Below, in pieces: positions 8,707 through 18,656 of a stretch of 64,000 bases of DNA. Numbering within the stretch: position 1 is the first letter of the stretch; each line of letters opens with the position of its first letter. This DNA comes from Cytophagaceae bacterium (GTDB lineage: Bacteria > Bacteroidota > Bacteroidia > Cytophagales > JAIYAX01): positions 98,185-162,184 of the forward strand of contig JAIYAX010000006.1 of the NCBI GenBank assembly GCA_027488815.1, written 5' to 3'. The notes beneath the pieces are model-generated. The model was not told the DNA's origin. It did not search any database and worked only from the letters and a program-made list of their open reading frames with translations. The translations under genes were made by a program, and so were the position numbers.

Positions 8707-10080
8707 TCAAAGCAAGGCCTGGTATACTTCATCTAGCCGGTCTACAGGTACCACTTTGATCTTGGTTTTTCGTGGCTCCAGACTTTTCAGGCTGTAACTG
8801 CTGATATAAATCTGTTCAAAGCCCAGTTTCTCTGCCTCAGCCACTCTGTTCTCAATTTTAGCTACAGGACGCACCTCACCGCCAAGACCTATTTCTGCGC
8901 TGAAACAAACTCCATCGGGCAGGCTCTGGTCCTCAAATGAAGATAGAATGGCCATGCAAACAGCCAGATCGATGGCTGGGTCCTCCAGTCGAATTCCTCC
9001 GGTCACATTGAGATAAACATCATGCAAACCCATTCGTTTTCCTCCTCTTTTCTCCAGAACTGCCAGCAACATTTGCAATCTTTTCAGATCATAACCGGTG
9101 ACTGAACGCTGAGGAGTTCCATAGGTAGCCGGACTGACAAGTGCCTGAAGTTCAACCAAAAAAGGTCTGTTACCCTCTATGGCCGATGCTATAGCTACCC
9201 CGCTTAGCTTATCCTGTCGGTGGCTGAGCAATATTTCGGAAGGATTACTTACTTCTCTTAGTCCTGAGCCCTGCATTTCATAAATCCCTAGCTCAGAGGT
9301 CGACCCAAACCGGTTTTTTATGGTTCGTAATATTCTGTAATTCAGATGACGGTCACCCTCAAATTGCAATACAGTATCAACCATATGCTCCAGTACTTTC
9401 GGCCCCGCAAGGGTACCCTCTTTGGTAATGTGTCCAATGAGAAATACGGGTGTATTGCTCTCTTTTGCAAATTTCATCAGCTCAGCAGTGCATTCTCTTA
9501 CCTGCGAAATACTGCCAGCTGCGGACTCAATAAATGCTGATTGAAGGGTTTGAATAGAGTCAATGATCAAGAGGTCTGGCTGAAGCAGCTCGATTTGTTT
9601 GAATAGGTTCTGAGTATTGGTTTCAGCGAACAGGTAGCATTCTTCTGATAATGAGCCCAGTCGCTTCGCTCTCATGAGGATTTGTTCTTCACTCTCCTCA
9701 CCTGAGACATAAAGTACTTTGAGTTGATTTAGCTTCACAGCTATCTGCAAAAGCAAGGTGGATTTGCCTATACCGGGCTCACCTCCGATCAAAACCAGAC
9801 TTCCTGGAACGATACCTCCTCCAAGTACCCGGTCAAATTCCAGATTCCCAGTCGTGATTCTTGTCAGTGGCGCACCAACACTGATTTCAGTAAGCCTGCG
9901 GGGCTTAGAGGCAACGATGCTGCTACCTGCTGGCTTCCAACTACCCGGCTTTGACTCTTCTTTTTGAATTAACTCCTCGACAAAGGTATTCCAGGAGTTA
10001 CAAGCCGGACAGCGACCCAGCCATTTGGGGGAGTTGTATCCACAGCTTTGGCAGAAATACGCTGACTTTGTTTTTACCAT
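8707..10080 (-). CDS. radA: DNA repair protein RadA
   Basis: MVKTKSAYFCQSCGYNSPKWLGRCPACNSW zinc finger; GGEPGIGKSTLLLQ Walker A; KNRFGSTSELGIYEM; Lon-like C-terminus. ORF extends to 10158 but ATG at 10080 fits best. Confidence 0.96.
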   Translation of the reverse strand: MVKTKSAYFCQSCGYNSPKWLGRCPACNSWNTFVEELIQKEESKPGSWKPAGSSIVASKPRRLTEISVGAPLTRITTGNLEFDRVLGGGIVPGSLVLIGGEPGIGKSTLLLQIAVKLNQLKVLYVSGEESEEQILMRAKRLGSLSEECYLFAETNTQNLFKQIELLQPDLLIIDSIQTLQSAFIESAAGSISQVRECTAELMKFAKESNTPVFLIGHITKEGTLAGPKVLEHMVDTVLQFEGDRHLNYRILRTIKNRFGSTSELGIYEMQGSGLREVSNPSEILLSHRQDKLSGVAIASAIEGNRPFLVELQALVSPATYGTPQRSVTGYDLKRLQMLLAVLEKRGGKRMGLHDVYLNVTGGIRLEDPAIDLAVCMAILSSFEDQSLPDGVCFSAEIGLGGEVRPVAKIENRVAEAEKLGFEQIYISSYSLKSLEPRKTKIKVVPVDRLDEVYQALL

Positions 10081-10087
10081 GAGTGAA

Positions 10088-10095
10088 CAAAAGTA
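10088..10095 (-). promoter_or_regulatory. TAnnTTTG box 7 nt before the radA ATG
   Basis: Minus strand TACTTTTG-TTCACTC-ATG. Confidence 0.55.
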
Positions 10096-10172
10096 CACAG
10101 CAGGCCATGATTTATTGATCCTTATCTGATGACATAGCCTGATTTGCTCATGAATCAATCCTTAAGACCAGC

Positions 10173-10180
10173 TACCTTTG
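10173..10180 (+). promoter_or_regulatory. TAnnTTTG box 7 nt before ATG at 10188
   Basis: TACCTTTG-TTTTGTC-ATG. Confidence 0.55.
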
Positions 10181-10187
10181 TTTTGTC

Positions 10188-10718
10188 ATGAAAAAAGCCT
10201 GGATCATTGTCATTTCTCTGGCAGCGGCATTGCTGCTCACCCTATTGCTTTGGTATTACCGTCTTGGTGGTTTTAATGATCCTGTCTTAAGTGAGGCTGA
10301 GGAAGGACCGTTTTATTTGGCAGGAGTCTATTATGAAGGCCATGTAAAAGATCCTTCCATGAGTGCTTTATTCGATAGTTGCTATGCGAAAGTGGAAAGA
10401 GCTGAACTCCCGGGCACTTTGGCCTCTCACTTTATGAACGATCCAAATGCTTCCAAAGGAATGATCAAAGCATTTATTGGTGTTGCCTTTTCAGATAGCC
10501 TTCATCCTCTCCCCAAAGGGTACCAATGGCATGTATTTCCAAAAAAGTCAGGGCTAAAAGCCAGCCTGGAGGCTCATTTCATGCTTGCACCAGTGAAAAT
10601 CTACCCTGCTTTGGAGGAGTTGGCCGCTCAGAAAAAGAAAAAACTTGCAGATGAAAGTCTGGAGCTATACCCCAGCGATAAACAAGTACTTGTACTTTGT
10701 CCGTATATTGAGGAGTAA
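10188..10718 (+). CDS. Membrane-anchored hypothetical protein (tentatively GyrI-like fold)
   Basis: N-terminal TM (WIIVISLAAALLLTLLLWYY) then a GPFYLAGVYYEGHV... domain. Confidence 0.6.
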   Translation: MKKAWIIVISLAAALLLTLLLWYYRLGGFNDPVLSEAEEGPFYLAGVYYEGHVKDPSMSALFDSCYAKVERAELPGTLASHFMNDPNASKGMIKAFIGVAFSDSLHPLPKGYQWHVFPKKSGLKASLEAHFMLAPVKIYPALEELAAQKKKKLADESLELYPSDKQVLVLCPYIEE

Positions 10719-10738
10719 TTAACTAAACGCTGAAACCT

Positions 10739-10921
10739 ATGGAAAAGAAACTGACCCGTTCTTTTAATCAAAAAATGCTTGCCGGAGTGTGTGGAGGTAT
10801 TGCAGAATATTTTGGCTGGGATGTTACCATCGTGCGAGTTGTCTTTGTTTTAGGCATCTTTTTAGGGCTAAGCACATTGGCTCTTTATGTGGTACTGTTG
10901 CTTCTGATGCCTCAATCTTAA
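10739..10921 (+). CDS. PspC domain-containing protein
   Basis: KKLTRSFNQKMLAGVCGGIAEYFGWDVTIVRVVFVL. Confidence 0.92.
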   Translation: MEKKLTRSFNQKMLAGVCGGIAEYFGWDVTIVRVVFVLGIFLGLSTLALYVVLLLLMPQS

Positions 10922-12777
10922 ACTTCTTCTTCCTTCTCCAGCTGTTTTTCATATAGCTCACGATAGATCCCACCCTTTTCATACAACTCATCATGGGTGC
11001 CTTGTTCCATCAAACGACCTTCATGTAGTACAATGATTTTATGGGCCAGCTTGACAGAGCTTAACCGATGAGAAATGATAATCGTCGTTCGGTTGTGGGT
11101 TACTGAGCGCAGGTTGTTCAGAATTTCATTTTCCGTACGGGTATCAACTGCGGAGAGGCAGTCGTCCAAAATCAACACTTCCGGGTCTCTAACCAAGGCT
11201 CTGGCAATAGATACCCTTTGTTTTTGTCCACCTGACAAGGTAATACCCCTCTCTCCCAGCATGGTTTCAAATCCTTTTGGAAACCTATTTACATTTTCAG
11301 CCAAATCAGCCCTTTTTGCAGCCTGCTGCATTGCTTCGTCACTTTCCTGATCGGCACCAAACAAGATGTTTTGCCTGATGGTGTCAGAAAAGAGGAAAAC
11401 ATCTTGTGGCACATAACCAATATGTGAGCGTAGGTACGTAACGTCGTAGGCACTCAACGGTTGGCCATCCAGAAGGATCTGCCCATTATCCGGATCCATC
11501 ATCCGGCAGAGCAGATTGGCGATGGTGCTTTTGCCTGCCCCTGTGGTGCCAACAATAGCCAGTGTTTCACCTTCAGGCACTTCAAAACTCAGGTCTGCCA
11601 CAGCATGAGTGCCTGTCTCTGGGTATGTGTAACTTACTCCTTTAAAAAGGATATGCCCTGAAATGGTTGACCTAAGGCCGGAGGAAGTATGTAAAGGGTT
11701 GTGCTCATTTAGGAATTCGTTGATTCTCTTTTGGGAGGCCTCAGCCCTTTGAATGATGCTAATGGTCCAACCGAGGGAAGTAACAGGCCAGGTGAGCAAG
11801 TTCACATAGATGATAAATTCTGCTATCACCCCATTGCTGATCCGGCCCGCAGCAACTTCCATCCCGCCGATAGTGACTGCAAACAAGGTGCTAAGCCCGA
11901 TGAGGGCCATAATCAAAGGAAAAAACAAAGACTCCACCCGATTGAGCCTCATGCTTCGTTTCCAAAACTCATTGTTTTCCTCCGTAAACCGTTGGTTGGC
12001 ATGCTCCTCTCTTGAAAATGCCTTGGCTACTCTCACCCCGCTAAAGGCCTCCTGTACAAAAGTAGAGAGGTTCGAAACGCTCTCCTGAATGGCCTCTGAT
12101 CTTCTGTTAATGGTGTTATTTACAAAATAGATACTCAGTGATAGAATAGGTAGCGGCATCAGTACCCATAAAGTAAGGCTTACATTGATGCTGAACATAT
12201 AAGAAATCAGCATGATAAAGGTGACCAACAGGTTGATACCGTACATGATGGCAGGACCGGTATACATACGCACTCGTCCCACATCTTCTGATATCCTGGC
12301 CATCAGGTCCCCGGTATTGTTTCTCCTGTAAAAACTCAATGGAAGGGACTGATAATGCCTGTACATCTCGTTCTTTTGGTCAAACTCAATATGCCTTGAC
12401 ATTACAATAATGGTTTGCCTCATGAAAAACATGAAGAGCCCTCTTAATAAGGCCATGCCTAGAATTAGCAAGCCATACACCAAAACGGATTGATGGAACT
12501 GCTCTTCTATTAATCGTTTCTCTTTCCCTTCAGGGCTTGATTTGAGTTGGCTTAGAGTTCCTGCAATCAGGTCAAAGGCTTCCCGCACATAATAGGCCGG
12601 CAGGATGGAAAAAAAAGTAGAAATGATGATGAAGATAGTTCCCCCAACCAAATACCAACGGTATTGGTAAAAATAAGGATGGAGAGTGCTGAGTGCTTTC
12701 AAGAGAGATAGAGGCTGTATCTTCGAACTGAGAAAATAAAAAAAACAGAATACCTTTGCGGGGCTTTTTGTACGCAA
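10918..12777 (-). CDS. ABC transporter ATP-binding/permease (MsbA-like exporter)
   Basis: TM domain plus GTTGAGKSTIANLL, LSGGQKQRVSIARAL, VLILDDCLSAVD. Likely starts internally near LLKALSTLHPYF. Confidence 0.92.
   Translation of the reverse strand: MRTKSPAKVFCFFYFLSSKIQPLSLLKALSTLHPYFYQYRWYLVGGTIFIIISTFFSILPAYYVREAFDLIAGTLSQLKSSPEGKEKRLIEEQFHQSVLVYGLLILGMALLRGLFMFFMRQTIIVMSRHIEFDQKNEMYRHYQSLPLSFYRRNNTGDLMARISEDVGRVRMYTGPAIMYGINLLVTFIMLISYMFSINVSLTLWVLMPLPILSLSIYFVNNTINRRSEAIQESVSNLSTFVQEAFSGVRVAKAFSREEHANQRFTEENNEFWKRSMRLNRVESLFFPLIMALIGLSTLFAVTIGGMEVAAGRISNGVIAEFIIYVNLLTWPVTSLGWTISIIQRAEASQKRINEFLNEHNPLHTSSGLRSTISGHILFKGVSYTYPETGTHAVADLSFEVPEGETLAIVGTTGAGKSTIANLLCRMMDPDNGQILLDGQPLSAYDVTYLRSHIGYVPQDVFLFSDTIRQNILFGADQESDEAMQQAAKRADLAENVNRFPKGFETMLGERGITLSGGQKQRVSIARALVRDPEVLILDDCLSAVDTRTENEILNNLRSVTHNRTTIIISHRLSSVKLAHKIIVLHEGRLMEQGTHDELYEKGGIYRELYEKQLEKEEEV
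12751..12758 (+). promoter_or_regulatory. TAnnTTTG box upstream of leucine dehydrogenase
   Basis: TACCTTTG, about 56 nt before the start. Confidence 0.4.
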
Positions 12778-12814
12778 GAGGCCAAATGTATAACAAATAC
12801 CCCTTTCATTTCAT

Positions 12815-13912
12815 ATGGTAGAGTCCCAGGTAGCAACTAAGGAAGCCTTAACGGTTTTTAATCAAATTCAAGAATTGCAACATGAACAAGTGGTCTATTG
12901 TTTCGATGAAGCTACTGGTCTGAAAGCGATTATCGGCATCCACAACACTGTGCTGGGTCCTGCTTTGGGTGGCACCAGAATGTGGGCCTATACTTCTGAA
13001 GCTGAAGCCCTTAATGATGTCTTGAGATTGTCGAGGGGAATGACCTTCAAAGCTGCAATTTCCGGCCTAAATCTGGGGGGAGGAAAAGCGGTCATCATCG
13101 GGGATGTAAACAAGTTGAAAAACGAAGCTTTCTTACGACGCTTTGGCAAGTTTGTAAATAGTCTGGGGGGCAAATACATCACAGCAGAAGATGTGAACAT
13201 GAGTACCCGTGACATGGAGTATATCCACATGGAAACTAAACATGTAACTGGACTTCCTGAGCTTATGGGAGGTGGTGGTGATCCATCACCCGTTACAGCT
13301 TACTCTACTTATATGGGCATGAAAGCTACGGCAAAAAAGGTGTTCGGTAACGATGACCTTTCCGGTAAAAAAGTGGCTGTACAAGGAATGGGTCATGTAG
13401 GAACTTTCCTGGTGGATCTCCTGATCAAAGAAAATTGTAAAGTATATATCTCCGATATTTATGAAGACAGGCTCAAAGCCGTGGCATCTAAAACCGGTGC
13501 CACAGTGGTAGGAGCTGAAGAAATCTATGATATTGACATGGATGTATATGCACCCTGTGCCCTTGGAGCCACCCTCAACGATAATACCATCGGTCGCCTG
13601 AAGTGCAGCATAGTGGCCGGGGCTGCCAATAACCAGCTTAAAGACGAAGTGAAGCATGGACAGGCACTTATCACCAAAGGAATTTCATACGCTCCCGATT
13701 TCCTGATCAATGCCGGGGGATTAATCAATGTGTATCAGGAGTTGATCGGATACAACCGTGAAAAAGCCTATGCCAAGGCGCAAACCATTTACGATGTGAC
13801 ACTTCAGATACACAAAGTAGCCGAAGACCAAAAAATTACAACTCAGCAGGCGGCCATTCACATGGCGCTAAAGCGAATAGAAGACATAGGAAAAGTAAAA
13901 ATCAGTTACTAG
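12815..13912 (+). CDS. Glu/Leu/Phe/Val dehydrogenase (leucine dehydrogenase-like)
   Basis: GPALGGTRMWAY, GLNLGGGKAVIIGD, VAVQGMGHVGTFLVDLL, CALGATLNDNTI. Confidence 0.93.
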   Translation: MVESQVATKEALTVFNQIQELQHEQVVYCFDEATGLKAIIGIHNTVLGPALGGTRMWAYTSEAEALNDVLRLSRGMTFKAAISGLNLGGGKAVIIGDVNKLKNEAFLRRFGKFVNSLGGKYITAEDVNMSTRDMEYIHMETKHVTGLPELMGGGGDPSPVTAYSTYMGMKATAKKVFGNDDLSGKKVAVQGMGHVGTFLVDLLIKENCKVYISDIYEDRLKAVASKTGATVVGAEEIYDIDMDVYAPCALGATLNDNTIGRLKCSIVAGAANNQLKDEVKHGQALITKGISYAPDFLINAGGLINVYQELIGYNREKAYAKAQTIYDVTLQIHKVAEDQKITTQQAAIHMALKRIEDIGKVKISY

Positions 13913-13961
13913 ACCTCCCCTTTCATTGGCCTGAGTAAAGGCACACGTTCTTATTTTTATT

Positions 13962-15125
13962 ATGTTCAACAGGCGAATATTACGCTCTAAGGCAGTTCAA
14001 TTTATGTACGCTTACCTGATCGGTGAGCAGGCAAGGCATGCCTTAGCTGCTGAGTCAGCCTTTGCGGCCTTTTTGCCTGATCTGAACTCCATGCAGCCTG
14101 AAGATACTCAGGAACTGAAAGGAAAACGTGAACTTTCCAGGTTGCTTTTTGAAGAGTGGTACAAGCTCGAGCAAGCCCCTGCGGATGTTCATGTGCCGAA
14201 GGATGTAAGACAAAAAACCTGGGACACCATCTTGCAATACCGAACTCATTTACGAAAGGATAAAGAAAGTCTGCTCAGCTTTGCAAAAAAGGAGTTTGAT
14301 ACCGTATCAGATATGGTATTTTTCTGCATGCAATCCATCGACTCAATCAAAAGAGAGGCTGAGGATGAGTTAAATGGACCCGAGAGAAAAAGAAGTTCAG
14401 ATTTCCTGCTTGACCACTTTTTTTCCAATCCGTTTTTTGAGGCATTCGCTTCGTCAAAGTCATTTCAACAGAAAAGGCTTAGAACGAAAAAAACGTTTAC
14501 CGAAAACAGCTCACTTCCGGCTCGGGTATGGAGAGAAAAACTCAGCAAAGATGAGCAGTTTAAGTCTTATTGTCTGAGCGATGAGCAATCCCTTGAACAC
14601 CACGCTGACGAGATCATTCGAATACTTAAAGAAGTGATGATCAAAAGCGATGCGTTTCAACAAGCCGCTGAAGAGATTGACCTTTACTGGGAGTTTGATC
14701 AGTCGATCGTGCGCTCTCTTGCTGGCCTGGCATTGAAAGAGTGGAAAGGTGGTAAAGATCTTGAAATGCCGGAACTCTCCCCGGATTGGGAGGCAGACCT
14801 TGAGTTTTTCCTTGAATTATGCGGCCAAACGATGGAGAAACATCATGAGTTGGATGAACTGCTTCAATCCAAATTGACCAACTGGAAGCTGGACAGGATC
14901 ACGACAACAGATGAGGCTATCCTCAAATTGGCTCTTACCGAAATGATGATCTTCCCTTCGATTCCGGTCAAAGTGACCATAAATGAGTATATTGACCTGT
15001 CTAAACAATACAGCACTCCAAAAAGTAAACAGTTTATCAATGGAATGCTGGATGTAATGACCATCGAATTAAAGTCTTCCGGAAAAATCAGAAAAAGCGG
15101 AAGAGGATTGATTGACAACAAATGA
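13962..15125 (+). CDS. nusB: Transcription antitermination factor NusB (long Bacteroidota form)
   Basis: MFNRRILRSKAVQFMYAY; C-terminal NusB core ATTDEAILKLALTEMMIFPSIPVKVTINEYIDLSKQYSTPKSKQFINGMLD. Confidence 0.93.
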   Translation: MFNRRILRSKAVQFMYAYLIGEQARHALAAESAFAAFLPDLNSMQPEDTQELKGKRELSRLLFEEWYKLEQAPADVHVPKDVRQKTWDTILQYRTHLRKDKESLLSFAKKEFDTVSDMVFFCMQSIDSIKREAEDELNGPERKRSSDFLLDHFFSNPFFEAFASSKSFQQKRLRTKKTFTENSSLPARVWREKLSKDEQFKSYCLSDEQSLEHHADEIIRILKEVMIKSDAFQQAAEEIDLYWEFDQSIVRSLAGLALKEWKGGKDLEMPELSPDWEADLEFFLELCGQTMEKHHELDELLQSKLTNWKLDRITTTDEAILKLALTEMMIFPSIPVKVTINEYIDLSKQYSTPKSKQFINGMLDVMTIELKSSGKIRKSGRGLIDNK

Positions 15126-15138
15126 TAACGACAAAACC

Positions 15139-15441
15139 ATGAGCGCAAAAGGCAATTTCTGGGCTTTTATGGCAGGAGCTGCCACAGGGGCCTTACTTGG
15201 GGTACTCTTTGCCCCTGACAGCGGCAAAAACACCCGTGACAAATTGAGCTTTCAATTGAAAAAGAACAGAGACCAGCTTAAAAATTTGGTCAATGAGCTG
15301 CTCGATCAGGAAAAGAACCAACCTGAAACTGCAGCCAAAACCGAAGGCAAACGAATCATCAATGATACCAAACTCAAAGCCGAGCAATTGCTTGATGATG
15401 TGGAAAGCCTGATTGGAGAAATCACCCGAAAAAAATCTTAA
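15139..15441 (+). CDS. YtxH domain-containing protein
   Basis: MSAKGNFWAFMAGAATGALLGVLFAPDSGKNTRDKLS. The ORF-track start at 15112 is a TTG overlapping nusB; ATG at 15139 preferred. Confidence 0.88.
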   Translation: MSAKGNFWAFMAGAATGALLGVLFAPDSGKNTRDKLSFQLKKNRDQLKNLVNELLDQEKNQPETAAKTEGKRIINDTKLKAEQLLDDVESLIGEITRKKS

Positions 15442-15475
15442 GTTTTCATCCCCCAGACTAAAAAGCTAATTCCAA

Positions 15476-15964
15476 ATGAATCTGAAATCCTTTTTGATAG
15501 GTGCTATAGTCGTATTGACGGCCGGCGCCTGCAGCGAAAAAGAAAAAGAAGAAAAAATGTCTGCCCGTGAGTTAATTGCCAATCCTGCGACGGCAAACAA
15601 TTCTGAAGGCATAGACCCAAATGCCAAAGTCCCATCGTTTGATTTCGAAGAAACCATGCATGATTTCGGAACCATCACAGCCGGCGACAAAGTAAACCAT
15701 GTGTTTCGCTTTACCAACAGTGGTGAGGTGCCTTTGGTCATTCAAAATGCCAGTGCAAGCTGCGGATGTACCGTGCCCGACTGGCCTAAAGAGCCCATCC
15801 CTCCCGGAGGCAAAGGTGAAATAAAGGTTGAGTTTGACTCCAAAGGCAAAGGAGGTCTCCAAACCAAAACCGTCACCATCATCGCTAACACACAGCCCAA
15901 TACCACCAATCTCGAAATCCGTGGAACTGTAAATCCGCCGGCAAACGAGACCAAGCCTAATTAA
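15476..15964 (+). CDS. DUF1573 domain lipoprotein
   Basis: VVLTAGACSEKE lipobox; FDFEETMHDFGTITAGDKVNHVFRFTNSGEVPLVIQNASASCGCTVPDWPKEPIPPG. Confidence 0.92.
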   Translation: MNLKSFLIGAIVVLTAGACSEKEKEEKMSARELIANPATANNSEGIDPNAKVPSFDFEETMHDFGTITAGDKVNHVFRFTNSGEVPLVIQNASASCGCTVPDWPKEPIPPGGKGEIKVEFDSKGKGGLQTKTVTIIANTQPNTTNLEIRGTVNPPANETKPN

Positions 15965-15989
15965 CTTAAAAACAACCCTTTTCAGACAC

Positions 15990-16295
15990 ATGATTTTACT
16001 ACAAGCCTCCTCAGCCGCCCTCATTCAACAACTTGTGATGTTGGGTCTTATCGTTGTTGTATTTTATTTTTTCATGATCCGCCCTCAACAGAAAAGAAGC
16101 AAAGAGCAAAAACAATTTAAAGAAGGTATCAAAAGAGGGGACACTGTGGTGACCATCGGAGGTATGCATGGCAAAGTCTTTCAGGTAAACGATGAAACCA
16201 TCGTGCTTGAAGTAGACAAAGGCATACAATTGACCATCGAGAAGAGTGCGATCTCACTTGAGTCAACCATGAGGTTGCAAGGCAAAACCAAGTAA
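15990..16295 (+). CDS. yajC: Preprotein translocase subunit YajC
   Basis: FYFFMIRPQQKRSKEQKQFKEGIKRGDTVVTIGGMHGKV. Confidence 0.95.
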   Translation: MILLQASSAALIQQLVMLGLIVVVFYFFMIRPQQKRSKEQKQFKEGIKRGDTVVTIGGMHGKVFQVNDETIVLEVDKGIQLTIEKSAISLESTMRLQGKTK

Positions 16296-16305
16296 TTAAG
16301 CTGCA

Positions 16306-17025
16306 TTGGCATCCCGACCCGGTAAAACCTTCAATGCCTTAAGACGACTGAGGCTGAGGCAGCAGAACTGGGGAGTATATGCGCTTTCGCTCTTTGTAGC
16401 ACTTGTTTTTTGGGTTTTCAATGACCTGGGCAATACGTTTCAAACCCGGATACGCTATCCGATTTTGATTAAGTATGATACGCAGCGGCAAGTACTTACA
16501 GGCAAGCTCCCAGAGAGTTTTCAGGTAAGTGTGACCGGTACCGGTTGGCAGATTGCTCGCTGTATGTGGGAGGACCATGAGCCCATTGAAATAAAAATCA
16601 ACCCTCTGGCAGAGTTGCCCATCATTAATCTTCAGCGCTATCTGTTCAGCCTGAAAGAGGAGCTGAGTGAGTTGAATGTAAACGGGCTTACCGATGAAGC
16701 AATAGAGGTGCCTCTTGAACTCAAATCCAGCAAAACCATACAATTTGCATTAGCCGACAGCAGCATACTTGAAGGTTTGGACGCAAACAGCCAGTTGAGT
16801 TTTTTACCAGCAACTGTAATGGTCAGCGGACCTGCTTCGGTTATCGATACTATGTCGGAGGTGATGCAGCTACAACCTGCTGTGGATCGGCTCACGGAAG
16901 GCTATACGGAGAAATTCAATCTGCCTTCTTTAAAAAAAATGCATTGTGAGCTTAGCAGTCGATATGTCATCCTTTCGCTGGATGCCGTCAAAACTGATCC
17001 TGAGGTACAACCTACAGCACCTTGA
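16306..17025 (+). CDS. YbbR-like (CdaR-type) protein
   Basis: Single N-terminal TM followed by YbbR-like repeats; position between yajC and coaE. Confidence 0.8.
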   Translation: MASRPGKTFNALRRLRLRQQNWGVYALSLFVALVFWVFNDLGNTFQTRIRYPILIKYDTQRQVLTGKLPESFQVSVTGTGWQIARCMWEDHEPIEIKINPLAELPIINLQRYLFSLKEELSELNVNGLTDEAIEVPLELKSSKTIQFALADSSILEGLDANSQLSFLPATVMVSGPASVIDTMSEVMQLQPAVDRLTEGYTEKFNLPSLKKMHCELSSRYVILSLDAVKTDPEVQPTAP

Positions 17026-17031
17026 TACTTT

Positions 17032-17616
17032 GTGAAACAGGTTGGAATCACCGGAGGAATTGGCACAGGAAAAAGCACGGTATGCCGCCTGTTTTCACTG
17101 CTGGGTATCCCCGTGTACGACGCTGATCAAAAGGCTAAACGGCTTTATGAAACTGATGAAACACTTCAACAAGAAGTAAAAAGCCTCTTTGGAGAGGATC
17201 TGTTTGTTGATGGGAAACTACAGCGGACTTTGCTTGCTGCCAGGGTTTTTGGGAAACCGGAAGAGCTACACAAGTTAAACAACCTTGTGCACCCTGCAGT
17301 AGCCCGAGACTATCAGTTCTGGAAAACGAAACAACCCAATGCTCCTTATGTGCTTCGTGAAGCTGCCCTGCTGTTTGAGGCCGGTGCGGATCGGGGCCTG
17401 GATGCTGTTTTAGTGGTGACTTCCCCATTGGAACTTAGGATTGAACGGGTGAAAGCCAGAGATCCACTACGAAAGGAAACTGAAATTAGGGCCATCATCG
17501 ATCGTCAATGGCCTGAGGAGAAAAAAATAGCCTTAGCAAGTCATGTGATCCATAACGATGGGCTGCAGGCATTGATACCGCAGGTGTTAAAGGTCCATCA
17601 AGAACTAATAAACTAG
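17032..17616 (+). CDS. coaE: Dephospho-CoA kinase
   Basis: VGITGGIGTGKSTVCRLFSLLGIPVYDADQKAKRL; GTG start. Confidence 0.96.
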   Translation: MKQVGITGGIGTGKSTVCRLFSLLGIPVYDADQKAKRLYETDETLQQEVKSLFGEDLFVDGKLQRTLLAARVFGKPEELHKLNNLVHPAVARDYQFWKTKQPNAPYVLREAALLFEAGADRGLDAVLVVTSPLELRIERVKARDPLRKETEIRAIIDRQWPEEKKIALASHVIHNDGLQALIPQVLKVHQELIN

Positions 17617-17619
17617 TTG

Positions 17620-18552
17620 TTACCTGGGTGGGATCACCACTGTACGATAGCTGGCAGAGTAGCCACCCCAAATTCCTAAGCCTCCCTGAATATTCGACCG
17701 AATGATGACCGGGCTGGCAAATGGGTTGCCTACACTTGCCTGATCAAATTCCAAAGAACTCCAGAAGCCATGATGTGCCTCATCAATAGCGCACCAGCGA
17801 AGGGTGACGGTATCACCCGCCACAAAATAAATGTATAAGTCTTCGTCAATATCAGTGACTGGATCCCAACCTCGTTCAATAGGGAAGGTAAAAGATTGCC
17901 CATCAACATTGAATAAGCTGCGGTCATCAAGTACCGAGCTAAAATAACCTGGATAAAAGGGCTCTTGATTTCTCTGGGTAAAGTATCGAATGAAATTGCG
18001 GCGACCAGGTGGGTCGGAATACCTAACACTCAATGAATATAAGGTGTCATACTGCCCGGATTTGGGATAGGGGTTAATAATGACCGAGTCAACAGGGTTT
18101 AACTCCGGCAAAGTGGTAAGCGCAGAAATGCTGACACCCGGGGCTTGTACACTGAGCCGGTAGCTTCGGCCGATTTGCCCAAGCATTTGTGAGCTGGTAT
18201 AAAAATACAAATGCAGACCAAGGCTATCAATCAAGGTATTGTAGTCAAGCCCGAATGCTGAGCCTAGAAAAGAACGAAGTTCAACAGGTATGCTGCGGAT
18301 GGATACCTCTTGTAACGTAACGGTGGTAGACCCCTCTGAGACGGTCACCACAGCACCTCTGATCTGGGTGGCTGCAAAAGCGGCAGGGCTCAAATCACCA
18401 AAATAAGGAACAGAGGTACTCAAAAACACCAAAGGGGGAAGGCCTGGTTCTATATATCCCTCGACAACAACAGCGGGCTCTCCTTCGGGAAGGGGAATGC
18501 TGATGTCAGTGGTGCAATTGGTTGTAAGGCCCGTAAGGATAAGTACGTACAT
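17620..18552 (-). CDS. DUF4249 domain lipoprotein
   Basis: Likely start MYVLILTGLTTNCTTDISIPLPEGEPAVVVEGYIEPG at 18552; ORF-track start (18675) would translate a GC-rich intergenic repeat. Paired with TonB receptor. Confidence 0.85.
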   Translation of the reverse strand: MYVLILTGLTTNCTTDISIPLPEGEPAVVVEGYIEPGLPPLVFLSTSVPYFGDLSPAAFAATQIRGAVVTVSEGSTTVTLQEVSIRSIPVELRSFLGSAFGLDYNTLIDSLGLHLYFYTSSQMLGQIGRSYRLSVQAPGVSISALTTLPELNPVDSVIINPYPKSGQYDTLYSLSVRYSDPPGRRNFIRYFTQRNQEPFYPGYFSSVLDDRSLFNVDGQSFTFPIERGWDPVTDIDEDLYIYFVAGDTVTLRWCAIDEAHHGFWSSLEFDQASVGNPFASPVIIRSNIQGGLGIWGGYSASYRTVVIPPR

Positions 18553-18656
18553 CGTGTGTCGCAGCCCATGCGGCAGGGATGGTAAGGGCCTGGCCCGAAA
18601 GGGCCGAAGCGTGAGCGTAGCCCTGAACAGCCCGGCTGCCGCCCTAGTAAAACTCC
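18553..18656. repeat. GC-rich structured intergenic element between the TonB receptor and DUF4249 genes
   Basis: Contains ggccc-gaaa-gggcc hairpin (18592-18605) and cgaagcgtgagcgtagccc; composition differs from flanks. Confidence 0.5.
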
